From contig CP116226.1 of assembly GCA_038182865.1 (NCBI GenBank), positions 496,001 through 560,000 on the forward strand: a stretch of DNA of 64,000 nt, read 5' to 3'. Position 1 is the first letter of the stretch; the number at the start of each line of letters is the position of its first letter. This document shows positions 8,154-17,900 of this stretch, one piece after another. The notes beneath the pieces were generated by a model. The model searched no databases. It worked only from the letters and a program-made list of their open reading frames with translations, and was not told the DNA's origin. The DNA is from Microbacterium enclense. GTDB lineage: Bacteria; Actinomycetota; Actinomycetes; Actinomycetales; Microbacteriaceae. Position numbers and translations under genes: made by a program.

Positions 8154-8552
8154 TCACCACACGTAGGCGAGGACTTCCCCGCCGACGCCCTTCTGCTCGG
8201 CCTGACGGTCCGTGAGGAGACCGGAGGAGGTGGACAGGATGGCCACGCCGAGACCGCCGAGGACCGTGGGGACCTCGGTCGACTTCGCGTACACGCGGAG
8301 GCCGGGCTTGGAGACGCGCTTGATGCCGGCGATCGACCGCTCACGGTTCGGGCCGTACTTCAGCGTCATGTTGAGGGTCTGGCCGACACGGGCGTCTTCG
8401 ACGCTCCAGTCGGCGATGTAACCCTCCTGCTTGAGGATGGCGGCGATGTTGGTCTTGAGCTTCGAGCTCGGCATCGACACGGAGTCGTGGTGCGCCGAGT
8501 TCGCGTTGCGCAGACGGGTCAGCATGTCTGCGACCGGGTCTGTCATCGTCAT
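8154..8552 (-). CDS. rpsH: 30S ribosomal protein S8
   Basis: Binds the central domain of 16S rRNA early in assembly and in E. coli is the translational repressor of the spc operon. The 132-residue protein starts MTMTDPVADMLTRLRNAN and ends GVGGEVLAYVW, both typical. A second in-frame ATG lies two codons on. It is the first gene after the hairpin pair that separates it from rplE, so its expression may be reset there. Confidence 0.97.
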   Translation of the reverse strand: MTMTDPVADMLTRLRNANSAHHDSVSMPSSKLKTNIAAILKQEGYIADWSVEDARVGQTLNMTLKYGPNRERSIAGIKRVSKPGLRVYAKSTEVPTVLGGLGVAILSTSSGLLTDRQAEQKGVGGEVLAYVW

Positions 8553-8578
8553 GTGATGCTTCTTTCTTTCATGAGGTT

Positions 8579-8639
8579 TCGCCTGCCGTTACACGACAGG
8601 CGACCTTCGATGACGGGCCCCCGGAAACCCGGGGGCCCG
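8579..8639 (-). terminator. Two tandem hairpins between rplE and rpsH
   Basis: First encountered by polymerase is a very strong stem of 11 bp (8614-8624 with 8629-8639) with a 4-nt loop, beginning 5 nt after the rplE stop. Next comes a 7-bp stem (8579-8585 with 8597-8603). The T-rich tract opposite AAGAAAGAAAG follows the second one. This looks like an internal attenuator that splits the ribosomal supercluster. Confidence 0.65.
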
Positions 8640-8644
8640 AAGGG

Positions 8645-9235
8645 TCAGGCCTGAGCGTCAGCCGCCTGGAACGGGAAGCCGAGCTGGCGAAGCAGCGAGC
8701 GGCCCTCGTCGTCGGTCTTCGCGGTGGTGACGATGGTGATGTCGAAACCACGCACGCGGTCGATGCGGTCCTGATCGATCTCGTGGAACACGGACTGCTC
8801 CTGGAGACCGAAGGTGTAGTTGCCGTTGCCGTCGAACTGCTTGGCCGACAGACCACGGAAGTCGCGGATGCGGGGCAGCGCGAGGTTCACGAGACGGTCG
8901 ACGAACTCCCACGCGCGGTCACCGCGGAGGGTGACGTGCGCGCCGATGGCCTGTCCCTCACGCAGCTTGAACTGCGCGATGGACTTGCGGGCCTTCGTGA
9001 CGATCGGCTTCTGGCCGGTGATCTTGGTGAGGTCCTCGACCGCGCCATCGATCACCTTGCTGTCACGAGCTGCCTCGCCGACACCGGTGTTCACGACGAC
9101 CTTGACCAGGCCGGGGATCTGCATGACGTTCTCGTAGCCGAACTCGTCCTGCAGGGCCTTCTTGATCTCGTTGTTGTACTTCTGCTTCAGGCGGGGCTGG
9201 ATCTTGCCAGCCACCGCGGCAGTGTCGGTGCTCAT
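8645..9235 (-). CDS. rplE: 50S ribosomal protein L5
   Basis: 5S rRNA-binding protein that forms the B1b bridge to S13. It is 196 residues, with the conserved VKVVVNTGVGEAARDSK and TVRGDRAW-like (VTLRGDRAWEFVDRL) segments and a short N-terminal addition. Starts 2 bp after rplX and is followed by a strong hairpin pair. Confidence 0.97.
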   Translation of the reverse strand: MSTDTAAVAGKIQPRLKQKYNNEIKKALQDEFGYENVMQIPGLVKVVVNTGVGEAARDSKVIDGAVEDLTKITGQKPIVTKARKSIAQFKLREGQAIGAHVTLRGDRAWEFVDRLVNLALPRIRDFRGLSAKQFDGNGNYTFGLQEQSVFHEIDQDRIDRVRGFDITIVTTAKTDDEGRSLLRQLGFPFQAADAQA

Positions 9236-9237
9236 GC

Positions 9238-9597
9238 TCAGAGGTCCTTGCCGCTCTTCTTCGCGAAGCGCACGCGGACGGTGCGCTTGACGCCGTCCTT
9301 CACCTGCTCCTCGACCCGGTGGCCGACACGGGTCGGCTTCTTGGTCGAGGGGTCGACGAGCGCGACGTTGGAGATGTGGATCGGGGCCTCGAACGTCTCG
9401 ATGCCACCGGTCTTGGTGCCGCGCTGGGACTGACCCACGCGGTTGTGCTTGGTGACGTAGTTCACGCCCTCGACGATCACGCGGTTCTGCTCGGTGAGGA
9501 CCTCAAGGACCTTACCCTGCTTGCCGCGGTCGCCGCCGCGCTCGGGCTTGGCGCCCGAGATGACCTGAACCAGGTCGCCCTTTTTGATTTTCGCCAT
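9238..9597 (-). CDS. rplX: 50S ribosomal protein L24
   Basis: Assembly-initiating large-subunit protein at the exit tunnel. The 119-residue protein has the KOW motif near the N-terminus (KKGDLVQVISGAKPERG) and the VEGVNYVTKH segment. It follows rplN with a 2-bp gap. Confidence 0.97.
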   Translation of the reverse strand: MAKIKKGDLVQVISGAKPERGGDRGKQGKVLEVLTEQNRVIVEGVNYVTKHNRVGQSQRGTKTGGIETFEAPIHISNVALVDPSTKKPTRVGHRVEEQVKDGVKRTVRVRFAKKSGKDL

Positions 9598-9599
9598 GA

Positions 9600-9968
9600 T
9601 CAGATGACCTCCGGGGCGAGCGAGACGATCTTCATGAACTTCTTGTCACGAAGCTCACGACCGACCGGCCCGAAGATGCGGGTGCCGCGGGGCTCCCCGT
9701 CGTTCTTCAGGATCACGGCGGCGTTCTCGTCGAACTTGATGTACGAGCCGTCGGGACGGCGGGTCTGCTTCACGACGCGGACGACGACGGCCTTGACCAC
9801 GTCGCCCTTCTTGACGTTTCCGCCCGGGATCGCGTCCTTGACCGTGGCGACGATGACGTCGCCCAGGCCGGCGTAACGCCGGTTGGAGCCGCCGAGCACG
9901 CGGATGGTGAGCAGCTCCTTGGCGCCGGTGTTGTCGGCGACCTTCAGCCGGGATTCGTTCTGAATCAC
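9600..9968 (-). CDS. rplN: 50S ribosomal protein L14
   Basis: Large-subunit protein forming the B8 bridge and the docking site for the silencing factor RsfS. It has the standard 122 residues (MIQNESRLKVADNTGAKE...). The start is GTG at 9968, preceded by AAGGAG; no in-frame ATG fits. The 35-bp gap to rpsQ is among the larger ones in this block. Confidence 0.97.
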   Translation of the reverse strand: MIQNESRLKVADNTGAKELLTIRVLGGSNRRYAGLGDVIVATVKDAIPGGNVKKGDVVKAVVVRVVKQTRRPDGSYIKFDENAAVILKNDGEPRGTRIFGPVGRELRDKKFMKIVSLAPEVI

Positions 9969-10003
9969 TTTTTACTCCTTGGGTTCCAAGTAGGCCGCGA
10001 GGC

Positions 10004-10336
10004 TTACTTGGCCTTCTCGAGGATCTCGACCAGGCGCCAGCGCTTGGTGGCGCTCAGCGGACGGGTCTCGTTGATGACGACGAGGTCGCCGATGCCCGCC
10101 GAGTTGGTCTCGTCGTGCGCCTTGACCTTCGAGGTGCGACGGATGACCTTGCCGTAGAGCGGGTGCTTCACGCGGTCCTCGACCTCGACGACGATGGTCT
10201 TGTCCATCTTGTCGCTGACGACGTAGCCACGACGCGCCTTGCGGTAACCGCGGGCGTCCTCGTCGCGGACGTCGTTCGCGGCGTGCTCGTGACCGACGAC
10301 CTGCGCCTCGGCCTCTGCCTTCTTCGCGGTAGCCAT
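10004..10336 (-). CDS. rpsQ: 30S ribosomal protein S17
   Basis: Early-binding OB-fold protein of the small subunit. The core (GYRKARRGYVVSDKMDKTIV, and HPLYGKVIRRTSK) starts near residue 30; the 110-residue product therefore carries about 25 extra acidic/alanine-rich residues at the N-terminus relative to the usual 85. It overlaps rpmC by one base. Confidence 0.97.
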   Translation of the reverse strand: MATAKKAEAEAQVVGHEHAANDVRDEDARGYRKARRGYVVSDKMDKTIVVEVEDRVKHPLYGKVIRRTSKVKAHDETNSAGIGDLVVINETRPLSATKRWRLVEILEKAK

Positions 10337-10646
10337 TACTCCGCCTCTTCCTTCGTGGCGTCGTCGGCGGCGTCCGCCTTCTTCGCCTTGCTCTTCTTCG
10401 CCTTCGTCGCCTCGACCGGGGCCGGGGTGGCGCGGATGCCGAGCTCGCGCTCACGGATCACCGTGTACAGACGCGCGATGTCGCGCTTGACTGCACGGAT
10501 GCGGCCGTGGCTCTCGAGCTGGCCGGTGGCCGACTGGAAGCGCAGGTTGAACAGCTCTTCCTTGGCCTTGCGCAGCTCCTCGACGAGGCGCTGGTCTTCG
10601 AACGTGTCGAGCTCGCTCGGGGCGAGCTGCTTGGTGCCGATCGCCA

Positions 10647-10647
<1 letters not shown>
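10336..10647 (-). CDS. rpmC: 50S ribosomal protein L29 with long C-terminal tail
   Basis: Two-helix protein at the tunnel exit that helps dock SRP and trigger factor. The conserved part (LRKAKEELFNLRFQSATGQL) occupies residues 25-72. The 103-residue length comes from a 30-residue Ala/Lys/Glu-rich C-terminal tail. It shares one base with the genes on both sides. Confidence 0.96.
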
Positions 10648-11065
<418 letters not shown>

Positions 11066-11066
<1 letters not shown>

Positions 11067-11824
11067 TACGCCGACGCTCCTTCTGCCACGGGGGCCTCGT
11101 TGCGCGGGCCACGACGACGGTCGCCACCGCGGTCGTCACGACCGCGCGACTTGGGCGCGTTGGCCTGCTCGCGGGCGAGCTCCTTGTTGGTGAGGTCGCC
11201 CTTGTAGATCCAGACCTTCACGCCGATACGGCCGAAGGTCGTCTTGGCCTCGTAGAAGCCGTAGTCGATGTTCGCGCGGAGCGTGTGCAGGGGCACACGG
11301 CCTTCGCGGTAGAACTCCGAGCGGCTCATCTCGGCGCCGCCGAGGCGGCCCGACACCTGGATGCGGACGCCCTTGGCGCCGGCACGCTGCGCGCCCTGCA
11401 GACCCTTGCGCATCGCGCGGCGGAACGCCACACGTGCGGTGAGCTGCTCGGCGACGCCCTGTGCGACCAGCTGAGCGTCAGCCTCGGGGTTCTTGACCTC
11501 GAGGATGTTCAGCTGGATCTGCTTACCGGTGAGCTTCTCGAGGTCGGCGCGGATGCGCTCGGCCTCGGCGCCGCGGCGACCGATCACGATGCCCGGACGG
11601 GCGGTGTGGATGTCGACGCGGACGCGGTCACGCGTGCGCTCGATCTCGATGTTGCTGACGCCGGCGCGGTCGAGCGACGTGGTCAGCAGGCGACGGATCT
11701 TGATGTCCTCGGCGAGGTAGTCGGCGTAACGCTGACCGGCCTTCGTCGAGTCCGAGAACCACCGCGACACGTGGTCGGTGGTGATGCCGAGGCGGAAGCC
11801 GTACGGGTTGACCTTCTGTCCCAT
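11066..11824 (-). CDS. rpsC: 30S ribosomal protein S3
   Basis: Head protein at the mRNA entry site with helicase-related function. The 252-residue protein starts MGQKVNPYGFRLGIT, has the KH domain (PGIVIGRRGAEAERIR) and the C-terminal S3 domain (GAKGVRIQVSGRLGGAEMSR). The last 35 residues are a low-complexity Arg/Asp/Gly-rich tail. One-base overlap with rplV. Confidence 0.97.
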
Positions 11825-12222
11825 TACTTGCTCGCCTTCTTGTTGGCGCGGGCCGGGGCCGCCGCAGCGTCTTCCGGCGTCGCGAGCACGACCGTGATGT
11901 GGCTCGTGCGCTTCTTGATCTGGAAGGCGCGACCTTGAGCGCGGGGCTGGAAACGCTTGAGCGTCGTGCCCTCGTCGACGTACGCGTTCTTCACGTACAG
12001 GTCAGCGTCATCCAGGTACTCGTTCGTCTTGTCAGCCGTGACGCGAGCGTTCGCGACGGCCGAAGCGACGAGCTTGTAGATCGGCTCGCTCGCGCCCTGG
12101 GGCGCGAACTTCAGGATCGCGAGGGCCTCTTCGGCCTGCTTTCCCTTGATGAGCGCGACGACACGACGAGCCTTCTGAGGGGTCACGCGGATGTGTCGCA
12201 CGCGTGCGATGGACTCCACCAT
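11824..12222 (-). CDS. rplV: 50S ribosomal protein L22
   Basis: Large-subunit protein whose beta-hairpin lines the exit tunnel and affects macrolide sensitivity. The hairpin region (RFQPRAQGRAFQIKKRTSHI) is intact. It is 132 residues, with a short Ala/Lys C-terminal tail. 25 bp after rpsS. Confidence 0.97.
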   Translation of the reverse strand: MVESIARVRHIRVTPQKARRVVALIKGKQAEEALAILKFAPQGASEPIYKLVASAVANARVTADKTNEYLDDADLYVKNAYVDEGTTLKRFQPRAQGRAFQIKKRTSHITVVLATPEDAAAAPARANKKASK

Positions 12223-12247
12223 TTCTCTCTCCTCTTGCGCCCCCGCG

Positions 12248-12529
12248 TCAGCGGCGGCGGCCCTTCTTGTCGTCCTTCACGTGGCCGCGGAAGGTGCGGG
12301 TGGGCGAGAACTCGCCCAGCTTGTGGCCGACCATGGTCTCGGTCACGAACACGGGGATGTGCTTGCGACCGTCGTGCACGGCGATGGTGTGTCCCAGCAT
12401 GGCGGGGATGATCATCGAACGGCGCGACCAGGTCTTGATGACGTTCTTCGAACCGGCTTCGTTCTGCGAGACGACCTTGCGAAGCAGGTGCTCGTCGACG
12501 AAGGGGCCCTTCTTAAGGCTGCGAGGCAT
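12248..12529 (-). CDS. rpsS: 30S ribosomal protein S19
   Basis: Head protein that forms a complex with S13. The normal 93-residue length starts MPRSLKKGPFVDEHLLRKV and contains GHKLGEFSPTRTF. 12 bp after rplB. Confidence 0.98.
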   Translation of the reverse strand: MPRSLKKGPFVDEHLLRKVVSQNEAGSKNVIKTWSRRSMIIPAMLGHTIAVHDGRKHIPVFVTETMVGHKLGEFSPTRTFRGHVKDDKKGRRR

Positions 12530-12541
12530 CTTCCTCTACTC

Positions 12542-13381
<840 letters not shown>

Positions 13382-13405
13382 TGTTCTTGTCCTCTATCCC
13401 GACCG

Positions 13406-13705
13406 TCAGCCGACAGACGTGAAGATGTCGATGGTGCCGGACTTCAGCGTGACGATGGCACGCTTGGTGTCCTTGCGCTTGCCGATGCCGAAGCGGGTCC
13501 GACGGGCCTTGCCCTGACGGTTCAGCGTGTTCACCGAAGCGACCTTGACGCCGAAGATCTTCTCGATCGCGAGCTTGATCTCGGTCTTCGAGGAGCGCGG
13601 GTCCACCAGGAAGGTGTACTTGCCCTCGTCGATGAGCGAGTAGCTCTTCTCGGAGACGACCGGCTTCAGGATGATGTCGCGCGGGTCCTTGTTGACGGTG
13701 GTCAT
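13406..13705 (-). CDS. rplW: 50S ribosomal protein L23
   Basis: Tunnel-exit protein that is the docking site for trigger factor and SRP. The 99-residue protein has the IILKPVVSEKSYSLI segment and GKRKDTKRAIVTL. Its ATG overlaps the rplD stop by 4 nt. Confidence 0.97.
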   Translation of the reverse strand: MTTVNKDPRDIILKPVVSEKSYSLIDEGKYTFLVDPRSSKTEIKLAIEKIFGVKVASVNTLNRQGKARRTRFGIGKRKDTKRAIVTLKSGTIDIFTSVG

Positions 13706-14364
13706 GCCGAGACCTCCTCGGTGGCGCTCGACTTCGACGCGACGAAAGCGTCGTAAGCGGCCTTGGTGAAGACGATGTCGTCGGAGACGATGACGTCGTA
13801 GGTGTTCAGCTGGCCGACGGTCAGCACGTGGACGTACGCGAGGTTGCGCACGCTCTTGATCGTCAGTTCGTCGTCGCGGTCGATGACCACGAGGACGTTC
13901 TTGACGGCACCGAAAGCCTTCAGCGCGGCGGCAGCAGCCTTGGTCGAGGGCGCGCCCTCGATGGCGAAGCTGTCGACGATGTGCAGACGCTGCCCACGAG
14001 CACGGTCGCTGAGCGCGCCCAGGAGGGCGGCCGCGATCATCTTCTTGGGGGTGCGCTGGCTGTAGTCGCGGGGCTTGGGGCCGTGGACGATGCCACCACC
14101 GGTCATGTGCGGCGCGCGGATCGAGCCCTGACGGGCGTTACCGGTGCCCTTCTGCTTGAAGGGCTTGCGACCGGCACCCGAGACCTCGCCACGACGCTTG
14201 GTCGAGTGCGTGCCCTGGCGAGCCGCGGCGCGCTGCGCCACGACGACCTGGTGGATGAGGGGGATGTTCGTCTTGACGTCGAAGATGTCGGCGGGCAGCT
14301 CCACGGAGCCGGCCTTCTTGCCGTCTGCCTTCACGACGTCGAGCGCGAGAGTCGAGTCAGCCAT
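13702..14364 (-). CDS. rplD: 50S ribosomal protein L4
   Basis: Large-subunit protein with an extended loop (GTHSTKRRGEVSGAGRKPFK) at the tunnel constriction. In E. coli L4 also represses its own S10 operon; that function here is not established. It is 220 residues from an ATG at 14364; the much longer open frame upstream is out-of-frame rplC. 2 bp after rplC. Confidence 0.97.
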   Translation of the reverse strand: MADSTLALDVVKADGKKAGSVELPADIFDVKTNIPLIHQVVVAQRAAARQGTHSTKRRGEVSGAGRKPFKQKGTGNARQGSIRAPHMTGGGIVHGPKPRDYSQRTPKKMIAAALLGALSDRARGQRLHIVDSFAIEGAPSTKAAAAALKAFGAVKNVLVVIDRDDELTIKSVRNLAYVHVLTVGQLNTYDVIVSDDIVFTKAAYDAFVASKSSATEEVSA

Positions 14365-14366
14365 GA

Positions 14367-15026
14367 TCAGGCACCCTTCACTGCGTTGCGGACGTAGACG
14401 ATGCGGCCACGAGCACCGGGGACGGCGCCCTTGACGAGCAGCAGACCCTTCTCGGCGTCGACGGCGTGCACCGTGAGGTTGAGGACGGTCACGCGCTCGC
14501 CACCCATACGGCCGGCCATGCGCATGCCCTTGAACACGCGGCTCGGGGTCGACGAGGCGCCGATCGAGCCGGGCTTGCGGTGGTTGCGGTGCGCACCGTG
14601 CGAGGCGGAGACGCCCTTGAAGTTGTGGCGCTTCATGACACCCGCGGTGCCCTTGCCCTTGCTGGTGCCGACGACGTCGACCAGCTGGCCGGCCTCGAAG
14701 AGGCCGTCGACGGTGAGCTCCTGACCGAGCGCGTAGTCCGCGGCATCCGCGGTACGAACCTCGGTGAGGTGACGGCGAGGAGTGACACCCGCGGCGTCGA
14801 AGTGAGCCGTGAGGGGCTTGTTCACCTTGCGGGGGTCGATCTGGCCGTAGCCGATCTGAACGGCGTTGTAACCGTCCTTCTCGATCGAACGGAGCTGGGT
14901 CACGACGTTCGGAGCGACCTCGATGACGGTGACGGGAACGAGCTTGCCGTTCTCGTCCCACACCTGGGTCATGCCGAGCTTGGTGCCGAGGAGGCCCTTG
15001 GAGATCTTGGAGTTGATGTCAGCCAT
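14367..15026 (-). CDS. rplC: 50S ribosomal protein L3
   Basis: Early-assembly large-subunit protein reaching into the peptidyl transferase centre. The 219-residue product contains KGLLGTKLGMTQVWDENG at the N-terminus and the central extension GVMKRHNFKGVSASHGAHR with the glutamine/lysine region near the catalytic site. 8 bp after rpsJ. Confidence 0.98.
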   Translation of the reverse strand: MADINSKISKGLLGTKLGMTQVWDENGKLVPVTVIEVAPNVVTQLRSIEKDGYNAVQIGYGQIDPRKVNKPLTAHFDAAGVTPRRHLTEVRTADAADYALGQELTVDGLFEAGQLVDVVGTSKGKGTAGVMKRHNFKGVSASHGAHRNHRKPGSIGASSTPSRVFKGMRMAGRMGGERVTVLNLTVHAVDAEKGLLLVKGAVPGARGRIVYVRNAVKGA

Positions 15027-15034
15027 GTCGAGCC

Positions 15035-15343
15035 TCAGAGCTTGATCTCGATGTTGACATCGGCAGGAAGGTCGAGGCGCATCAGCGAGTCGACGGCCTT
15101 GGGCGTCGGGTCGATGATGTCGATGAGGCGCTTGTGGGTGCGCATCTCGAAGTGCTCGCGGCTGTCCTTGTACTTGTGGGGCGACCGGATGACGCACACG
15201 ACGTTCTTCTCGGTCGGCAGGGGAACCGGGCCCACCACGGTGGCGCCGGCACGGGTCACGGTGTCGACGATCTTGCGCGCCGACGAGTCGAGCCCGGCGT
15301 GGTCGTACGACTTCAGGCGAATGCGGATCTTCTGTCCCGCCAT
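15035..15343 (-). CDS. rpsJ: 30S ribosomal protein S10
   Basis: Head protein, also the NusB partner in rRNA antitermination. The 102-residue length and MAGQKIRIRLKSYDH start are standard. It is the first gene of the supercluster and has a leader of about 300 nt from the promoter at 15649-15677. Confidence 0.98.
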   Translation of the reverse strand: MAGQKIRIRLKSYDHAGLDSSARKIVDTVTRAGATVVGPVPLPTEKNVVCVIRSPHKYKDSREHFEMRTHKRLIDIIDPTPKAVDSLMRLDLPADVNIEIKL

Positions 15344-15648
15344 TGTCTGCTCTCTCTCTTTCTCGCGTCTTACCCGACCTGGGGCATTGGACGCACGGTG
15401 GTGCTGACGCACCCTGGCACTTCCCCTCGCTCACGCGAGAGATGCTGCACCGCTGTTCAGCTGTCAAACCGGAAGCTTCCGCATCCGGCCCGCCCCACGC
15501 ACGCGTGCGAATCCTGCGAAGGATGAGGGGTTCGGTGTGGTGTTCTGCTGCCCGCGGCCCAGGACCCTGCGCTTCCGCGCCGCCTGTGCACTGCCCTGAC
15601 AGTGATCCTGGCGCGCGCCGAGCGCACGCCGGAATGTGGAACTGGGCT
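15344..15648 (-). promoter_or_regulatory. Long 5' leader of the S10 operon
   Basis: About 300 nt without a gene lie between the promoter and rpsJ. Visible elements are a 12-bp palindrome CGCACGCGTGCG (15498-15509), a CTCGC/GCGAG hairpin at about 15428-15442, and a pyrimidine-rich tract just before the rpsJ start. A long leader suggests post-transcriptional control; no known leader motif was recognised by eye. Confidence 0.4.
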
Positions 15649-15677
15649 AGTCTACGGACCTCTCGGGCGTGTCGCAA
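15649..15677 (-). promoter_or_regulatory. S10 operon promoter
   Basis: On the minus strand TTGCGA (15672-15677) and TAGACT (15649-15654) are separated by 17 nt. The predicted start is near 15642. No other good hexamer pair was seen upstream of rpsJ. Confidence 0.75.
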
Positions 15678-15730
15678 ACCCGGGCGTGTCGCGCGCAGGG
15701 GGATGCTCAGAAAAGGCGCCGCTCATGCGG

Positions 15731-15764
15731 CGGCGCCGCCCCCGGATCTCCGGGGGCGGCGCCG
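15731..15764 (-). terminator. Terminator-like hairpin after the antitoxin-like gene
   Basis: A 15-bp perfect GC-rich stem (15731-15745 with 15750-15764) with an ATCT loop lies 14 nt after the stop of the small gene at 15779 and before the S10 promoter. There is no T-run, as often in high-GC terminators. It would insulate the ribosomal operon from the polysaccharide region. Confidence 0.75.
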
Positions 15765-15778
15765 TGAATCCGCTTCGC

Positions 15779-15994
15779 TCAGGCGTTGCCGATGTTCTTG
15801 TCGATCTTGTCGCGCACCTCATCGACCTTTGCGTGCTGTTCGGTCGGAACGACCTTCTTGATCGCGTCGGCCGCGCCCCCGAGGATCTTGTCGCTGACTT
15901 CCTCGGCCTTTTCGCTCTTCAGGGCCTCTTCGATCTTGTCCCGGTTCTCGTCCAGGAGCTTCTTGCCCTTGTTGATGATGTCGTCCACGCCCAT
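15779..15994 (-). CDS. Small charged helical protein, Rv0909 antitoxin-like
   Basis: A 71-residue acidic/basic helical protein (MGVDDIINKGKKLLDENRD...) made largely of K/E/D/A heptad-like repeats. The pattern of short amphipathic helices ending in DEVRDKIDKNIGNA resembles the Rv0909-type antitoxin-like family common in actinobacteria. The ATG at 15994 is chosen because GAGGGAG lies 6 nt upstream; two further in-frame ATGs (16000, 16039) would leave no room for the RBS or add unsupported sequence. No toxin gene is adjacent, so toxin-antitoxin function is doubtful. A strong hairpin follows. Confidence 0.7.
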   Translation of the reverse strand: MGVDDIINKGKKLLDENRDKIEEALKSEKAEEVSDKILGGAADAIKKVVPTEQHAKVDEVRDKIDKNIGNA

Positions 15995-16090
15995 GCGCAT
16001 CTCCCTCGCTGTGTTCGGGTCGGCACCGATGCCGTCCATTCGATCATTCTCATGACGGTCGCACGCTCAGGGAAGAGGCTGGACGAACTG

Positions 16091-16123
16091 ACTGCGCCCC
16101 TTCTCGAGAAGAAGGGGCGCAGT
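16091..16123 (-). terminator. Terminator after the Tat-secreted protein gene
   Basis: A 14-bp perfect stem (16091-16104 with 16110-16123), loop CGAGA, lies 19 nt after the stop at 16143 on the transcribed strand. Confidence 0.75.
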
Positions 16124-16142
16124 CGTACCGCGGCGAAACGAC

Positions 16143-16769
16143 TCAGCCGGCGGGGAAGTTCGAGGACGAACCGACGAGGGCGCCGCCGTTGACGTTCTCG
16201 GCGCCGAAGGCGACCGAGGCAGAGATCGGGTTCGACCGCGTCGGGCGGCCGGGGCCCGTGGCACCCGGCACGAAGGTGCCGGAGTAGATCGCCTCGGGCA
16301 GAAGCACGGAAGTGTCCTGGGTCACCGTGCGCGACGGCGACTCGAACTGGACGAACCACTCCTCGTCGTCGTTGGAGATGTTGAGGTCGGTGACGGTCCA
16401 GACCGTGCCCTGGTAGGTGATGATCTCGCCGAGGGTGAAGGCGGAGCCGTCGGCCTTCGTCAGCGTGGCGGAGGTCCACGGTCCGCGGAGGCGGAGCACA
16501 CCGGTGAACTTGCCGGTGTCCCACGAGCCGACGACGTTGGTGATGGTTCCACCGGAGCCCGCGAAGGTTCCGCTCGCGGTTCCCGCGTCGCGGTTCGCGG
16601 AGATGTTGCTGCCGACGAACGCGTTCGTCCGCGCCTGGCCCGCGCTCGCGGACGCCAGCGGCGCGGCGACGGCCACGGCGACGACCGGCGCCGCCCAGGC
16701 CGCCGACTTGATCACCGCTCGGCGGCTGACCGCCCCGCTCTTCGTGGGTTCGACAAATTCCGTGCTCAT
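16143..16769 (-). CDS. Tat-secreted protein of unknown function
   Basis: A 208-residue exported protein. The N-terminus has a twin-arginine signal (SRRAVIKSAAW) followed by a hydrophobic stretch and an Ala-rich cleavage region around ASASAG (residues 41-46). The mature part is rich in Gly, Ser, Thr and beta-prone segments and has no cysteine, suggesting a small beta-sandwich surface protein; no family was recognised. The ATG at 16769 has GGGGGG upstream; the open frame continues 33 codons further but without support. The gene is monocistronic, with its own terminator, downstream of an AraC-type regulator on the same strand. Confidence 0.75.
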   Translation of the reverse strand: MSTEFVEPTKSGAVSRRAVIKSAAWAAPVVAVAVAAPLASASAGQARTNAFVGSNISANRDAGTASGTFAGSGGTITNVVGSWDTGKFTGVLRLRGPWTSATLTKADGSAFTLGEIITYQGTVWTVTDLNISNDDEEWFVQFESPSRTVTQDTSVLLPEAIYSGTFVPGATGPGRPTRSNPISASVAFGAENVNGGALVGSSSNFPAG

Positions 16770-16937
16770 TACGCCCCCCAGGGGTTGGTTGTTGTGGTTC
16801 GACGTTTCGCGACATTCGGGTGAAGCGTCGGGACGTCTCGTCCTGGAGGTGATATTTGCGATCCGCACGGGTGAATCCGAGAGAAGGGAAGCAATCTGAC
16901 GCGTCGCGTATGCAATGTGGCGCGCCCGGTGTTCGAT

Positions 16938-17750
16938 TCAGCCTCGATCGGCGGTGCGCACCGCAGACGGCGACGGTTGCCCTTCCGCGGCGAACGCGCG
17001 CGCGAGGCTGGACCCGTTGGAGAGTCCGCACGCCTGAGCGACACGGTCGATCGTGAGGCTGTCGTAGACGGGGTCCTGAAGGAGGCCGATCGCGTGGTCC
17101 ACGCGCGCGCGACGGATGCTGCGGTCGACGGTGGTGCCCTTCGCGGAGAATTGGCGTTGCAGCGTCCGAAGCGATGTGTTCAGTTCCTGCGCGATCGATC
17201 GCGGAGTGAGCGACGGATCCCCCACGCGCGCCGAGATGACCGCCAACGCCGCGGCGTACGACTGCGACGGCGCATGGATCGACGTCGACTGCAGGGATGC
17301 CACCACGATGCCCGTCACCATCTCCTGGAGAAGACGCTCCACGTAGTAGAGGGTGAGTCCGCTCTGTCGATCGCCCGCCGTGGCACAGACCCACGCGAAC
17401 GTGAGGAAGGGCCAGAACAGCGCCGACCGCGTGTTCAGGGAGAAGACGTCGGCCCCATCGAGTCCGATTCCGTGGAGGACCTGTTCGGGGAGGACGACGA
17501 AGAGATGGCTGCGCGTGGGTGGGACGGGTACCGGGTCGGCGGCATCCATGACCAGGATCGCGGAGCACCCGCGTCGCTCATGCACCCCTCCATGCGCGGT
17601 GGGGGGCCGATCCAGAGACACCGATATCCACGCCTCTCCCGGGCGTGCGTCGGGGTGCGGCACGACGGGGTGCGCGTCGGATCGCGCAGACACGCGGACG
17701 CTGCCGAACACGACCGCCGTATCGACGGAGTCGTGCCAGGCAATCGTCAA
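16938..17750 (-). CDS. AraC-family transcriptional regulator
   Basis: Predicted DNA-binding regulator of about 270 residues. The C-terminal part holds the AraC-type double helix-turn-helix: SIAQELNTSLRTLQRQFSAKG followed by RRARVDHAIGLL and the second helix pair SLTIDRVAQACGLSNGSSLARAF. The N-terminal half has no recognised sensor signature, so its ligand is unknown. Start chosen is TTG at 17750, which has AGGAG 7 nt upstream; the frame is open to another TTG at 17831 without a good RBS. It is the only transcription factor gene in the polysaccharide region and stands between the DUF4012 operon and a Tat-secreted protein, so either may be its target. Confidence 0.85.
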   Translation of the reverse strand: MTIAWHDSVDTAVVFGSVRVSARSDAHPVVPHPDARPGEAWISVSLDRPPTAHGGVHERRGCSAILVMDAADPVPVPPTRSHLFVVLPEQVLHGIGLDGADVFSLNTRSALFWPFLTFAWVCATAGDRQSGLTLYYVERLLQEMVTGIVVASLQSTSIHAPSQSYAAALAVISARVGDPSLTPRSIAQELNTSLRTLQRQFSAKGTTVDRSIRRARVDHAIGLLQDPVYDSLTIDRVAQACGLSNGSSLARAFAAEGQPSPSAVRTADRG

Positions 17751-17900
17751 CGCAGGGCTCCTACAGCCGCCGAGGGACGCAGCGAGGGGTCGGGTCCCCG
17801 CGCTACGCAGCCGACGTCGGGTCGCCGGCAATGCTCATCGAAGCCGATCCGCGGCGCGTCGACCTCAACTTCACCCCCCGGATCACCCGCACGCTCGCGA

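Noticed and set aside
15779..15994. Toxin-antitoxin module
   Set aside because: Only the antitoxin-like half is present; the neighbours are the S10 promoter and a Tat-secreted protein gene, with no toxin candidate.
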